Positions 13,288 to 14,768 of a DNA stretch of 14,768 nt are shown here, in pieces (within the stretch, counting starts at the first letter, position 1; each line of letters begins with the position of its first letter). Below the pieces are notes generated by a model. That model saw nothing but the letters and a program-made list of their open reading frames with translations, had not been told where the DNA came from and searched no databases. The position numbers and the translations under genes were made by a program. Location of the stretch: assembly GCA_011042755.1 (NCBI GenBank), contig DRBY01000006.1, forward strand, positions 1 through 14,768, in the 5' to 3' direction. This DNA comes from Thermoproteota archaeon (GTDB lineage: Archaea; Thermoproteota; Korarchaeia; Korarchaeales; Korarchaeaceae).

Positions 13288-13422
13288 CTTAACTCTCTTA
13301 GGGGTTTCTCGCCTGGCCTTTCTAAGTATCCTGTATCCACACCTAGGGCACTTGTAGACATTGAAGTACTCCTCCATCTCCTCCTTAGTGAAGACGTACC
13401 CGCACCTTAGGCAGACATACAT
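13279..13422 (-). CDS. rpoP: DNA-directed RNA polymerase subunit P (Rpb12 homologue)
   Basis: A 47-residue zinc-ribbon subunit of archaeal RNA polymerase that helps assembly and open-complex formation. It reads MYVCLRCGYVFT at the N-terminus, CPRCGYRILRKAR in the middle and TPKRVKAI at the C-terminus. The zinc ligands are C4, C7, C25 and C28. CPxCGYxI followed by the terminal VKAI is the hallmark of archaeal RpoP. The gene is too short for many gene finders. ATG 13422 has GGAGGGT (13433-13439) ten bases upstream. It lies 52 bases after the tfb stop and 14 before the signal peptidase start. It may be read through from tfb or from a weak AT-rich element near 13457-13464. Confidence 0.93.
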   Translation of the reverse strand: MYVCLRCGYVFTKEEMEEYFNVYKCPRCGYRILRKARRETPKRVKAI

Positions 13423-13456
13423 TTCGCGCTACCCTCCAGACAGCTTAGTTATCCGG

Positions 13457-13464
13457 CGTAAAAA
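13457..13464 (-). promoter_or_regulatory. AT-rich element between tfb and rpoP (terminator or weak promoter)
   Basis: On the minus strand ATTTTTAC follows the tfb stop by about 11 bases in a GC-rich context. It is either a tfb termination T-run or a weak TATA box for rpoP, with predicted initiation close to the rpoP ribosome site. The sequence alone does not separate the two. Confidence 0.35.
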
Positions 13465-13474
13465 TCTGGCGGCC

Positions 13475-14458
13475 TTACTCCACTTCCCCAGACTGCTCGC
13501 GGAAGGACACCATCTGCCTCTTCAGGTCCTCTGGAAGCTGCTCTAGCCAGAGCTTGTGTACTTTTGCGAGCAGCTCCTTATACCGGTTCCTCACGGTGAC
13601 CTCGGTAACGCCGGCAGCCTGAGCGAGTTCCCTCTGCGTCTTGTGTTCCCCGAACTCTTGGCTTGCCATATATATGGCGGCCGCAGCTACTCCAACAGGC
13701 TCTCGGCCCATCGTGGCGCCCTGCTGCCTTGCTATCTTCAAGATCCTGATCGCCTGAGTAGCCACCTTCTCGGGAAGGCCCAACTTAGCGCAGATAGCGT
13801 ACACAAAGTTCTCCGGTTTTGGAGGCGGTATTCTTATCCCCAGCTTTCTGAACAGAAACCTGAAGCTCCTACCAACTTCCTTCTCCTTGAGGTTGAATAG
13901 CGCTGCGACCTCCTCTAGCGACCTGGGTACGTCAGTTCTCCTGCATGCGGCATAAATCACGGCCGCCACCATTGCGTCCATGCTCCTTCCCTTCACTAGC
14001 CCCTCGCCAGCAGCCTTCCTGTATAGCATAGCCGCATCTTCGACGGTCTCGGGCGGCAGGTTGAGAGTCTCTGCTGCCAGTCTTATCTTCCTGAGCGCTG
14101 GCTCGACGGCCTTCTCTCTGGCATCGCTGACGTGCCTGTGAGTCCTCCTTAGCGTCTGAACGGACTTCCTGCTCAGCCCACTCGTCATGGCAATATCTGA
14201 GTCTAGGCCAAAACCGGACCTAGTCGGCGTGACGGGAGCGCCGGTGTGTGCCCTGTCCATGTACTCGTCGGCATCAAACGCTCTCCAGTCCTTATCTGTA
14301 TCCACCATCCCAGTACTCAAAATCAGACCGCAGCTAGCGCAAATAAGCTCGCCAGTATTAGGATCTCTGATGATCTGGTCGCTGCCGCATCGTGGACACG
14401 TAAATTTTACCTCGGTAAATAGCGAGACCTTCTTCTTGTCCTTCTGGCCACCCTCCAA
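13475..14458 (-). CDS. tfb: Transcription initiation factor B (TFB, TFIIB homologue)
   Basis: A 327-residue factor that binds the TBP-TATA complex and BRE and loads RNA polymerase. The N-terminal zinc ribbon has C21, C24, C40, C43 (CPRCGSDQ, CASCGLIL). The B-reader/linker follows with DWRAFDADEYMDRAHTG (57-73) and TPTRSGFGLDSDI. Two cyclin repeats span about 115-205 and 213-305, the second holding the recognition helix region ELAQAAGVTEVTVRNRYKEL (277-296). I choose TTG 14458: it has GGGGAT three bases upstream and a strong TATA box at 14491-14499, giving a leader of about 11 bases. The frame stays open upstream to ATG 14686, but those 76 residues are unlike TFB and would place the TATA box inside the gene. 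rpoP, the signal peptidase and tbp follow on the same strand. Confidence 0.95.
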   Translation of the reverse strand: MEGGQKDKKKVSLFTEVKFTCPRCGSDQIIRDPNTGELICASCGLILSTGMVDTDKDWRAFDADEYMDRAHTGAPVTPTRSGFGLDSDIAMTSGLSRKSVQTLRRTHRHVSDAREKAVEPALRKIRLAAETLNLPPETVEDAAMLYRKAAGEGLVKGRSMDAMVAAVIYAACRRTDVPRSLEEVAALFNLKEKEVGRSFRFLFRKLGIRIPPPKPENFVYAICAKLGLPEKVATQAIRILKIARQQGATMGREPVGVAAAAIYMASQEFGEHKTQRELAQAAGVTEVTVRNRYKELLAKVHKLWLEQLPEDLKRQMVSFREQSGEVE

Positions 14459-14490
14459 GGAATCCCCTGGTGTGTTGCCTGCGAATCCCG

Positions 14491-14499
14491 TATATAAAA
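14491..14499 (-). promoter_or_regulatory. tfb promoter TATA box
   Basis: On the minus strand TTTTATATA, preceded by GAAAC, is the best TATA box in the window. It predicts initiation near 14469 and a leader CCAGGGGATTCC before the TTG start, which contains the ribosome site. It is the main evidence for the shorter TFB. Confidence 0.75.
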
Positions 14500-14594
14500 G
14501 TTTCGCATTCGTTAAAAGGAAGATCGAAACCGAACATAAACGAGTCATTTCCTCCTCAGATTGAATGAGATATTCTAATTTCACGCAGCTTAAG

Positions 14595-14605
14595 AAATAT
14601 ATTTT
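14595..14605 (+). promoter_or_regulatory. TATA-like element for a possible rightward gene
   Basis: AATATATTTTC lies within an AT-rich patch in the spacer upstream of tfb. It would start transcription near 14627, just before a TTG (14633) and an ATG (14657) in the same open frame. It is roughly symmetrical, so direction is not certain. The spacer from 14500 to this point shows nothing else I can name. Confidence 0.4.
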
Positions 14606-14632
14606 CCTAATTGCCTCACTTACACGAGCTAA

Positions 14633-14768
14633 TTGAAGCATCGCAGCAGTGTTATTATGGTGAGACCCACGGCAGACGAGAGCCAAAATTCGGCGACTGC
14701 GTGGACATCAGAGGTTCTGCGTGAAAAGAGCACGCTGGTTAGGAGCCAGAGAGGTGACAGGACCATGA
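14633..14768 (+). CDS. Possible N-terminus of a rightward gene (partial, unrecognised)
   Basis: An open frame of about 45 codons runs to the right edge, starting at TTG 14633 (leaderless) or ATG 14657 (MVRPTADESQ). It ends near SQRGDRTM at the window edge. An upstream TATA-like element supports it. There is no clear ribosome site and I recognise no family. The fragment is too short to judge codon use. It may instead be untranslated sequence. Confidence 0.3.
   Translation, partial: MKHRSSVIMVRPTADESQNSATAWTSEVLREKSTLVRSQRGDRTM

Noticed and set aside
1..14768. Mobile elements, CRISPR, toxin-antitoxin or defence genes
   Set aside because: No transposase, integrase, repeat-spacer array, terminal inverted repeats or defence domains were seen; gene content is core housekeeping.

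Overview
This 14.8 kb window is chromosomal DNA from an archaeon, most likely a thermophile. Three things place it in Archaea: a group II chaperonin (thermosome), an Alba chromatin protein, and a basal transcription set of TBP, TFB, RpoK and RpoP. A class I lysyl-tRNA synthetase, TATA boxes about 25 bases before starts, and GGAGGTGAT-type ribosome sites agree with this. The heavy use of AGG/AGA for arginine fits a thermophile. The phylum cannot be fixed from these genes alone. A TACK-type lineage such as Korarchaeia or Thermoproteia is a guess. I see no mobile element, CRISPR array, tRNA or rRNA.

Layout, left to right. (1) A left-truncated A/V-type ATPase subunit I on the minus strand, diverging from a plus-strand operon of wecB (UDP-GlcNAc 2-epimerase) and two small DUF131-type membrane proteins. 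(2) A large Lhr-type helicase on the minus strand, whose 3' end overlaps the second membrane protein. It diverges from a plus-strand thermosome-rpoK pair. (3) alba, with a strong TATA box, a 16-bp palindrome and a structured leader. (4) lysS, overlapping a coiled-coil protein of unknown function. (5) A minus-strand block read right to left: tfb, rpoP, a Sec11-type signal peptidase, then tbp and an AMMECR1-domain gene under their own promoter. (6) At the right edge, what may be the start of a plus-strand gene.

The window is mainly information-processing and housekeeping. Four transcription-machinery genes (rpoK, tfb, rpoP, tbp) lie within 6.1 kb, and tfb, rpoP and tbp within about 2.4 kb. The most interesting points are: an apparent RCK_C/TrkA_C-like domain fused to the C-terminus of WecB; an unusually long cytoplasmic region in ATPase subunit I; palindromic and repeated elements around the alba promoter; a hairpin that covers the signal peptidase ribosome site; and TATA elements that could serve both directions in two divergent gene pairs. 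Several starts differ from the longest reading frame and are reasoned from ribosome sites, promoters and family N-termini. I do not see a clearly new multi-gene system here.
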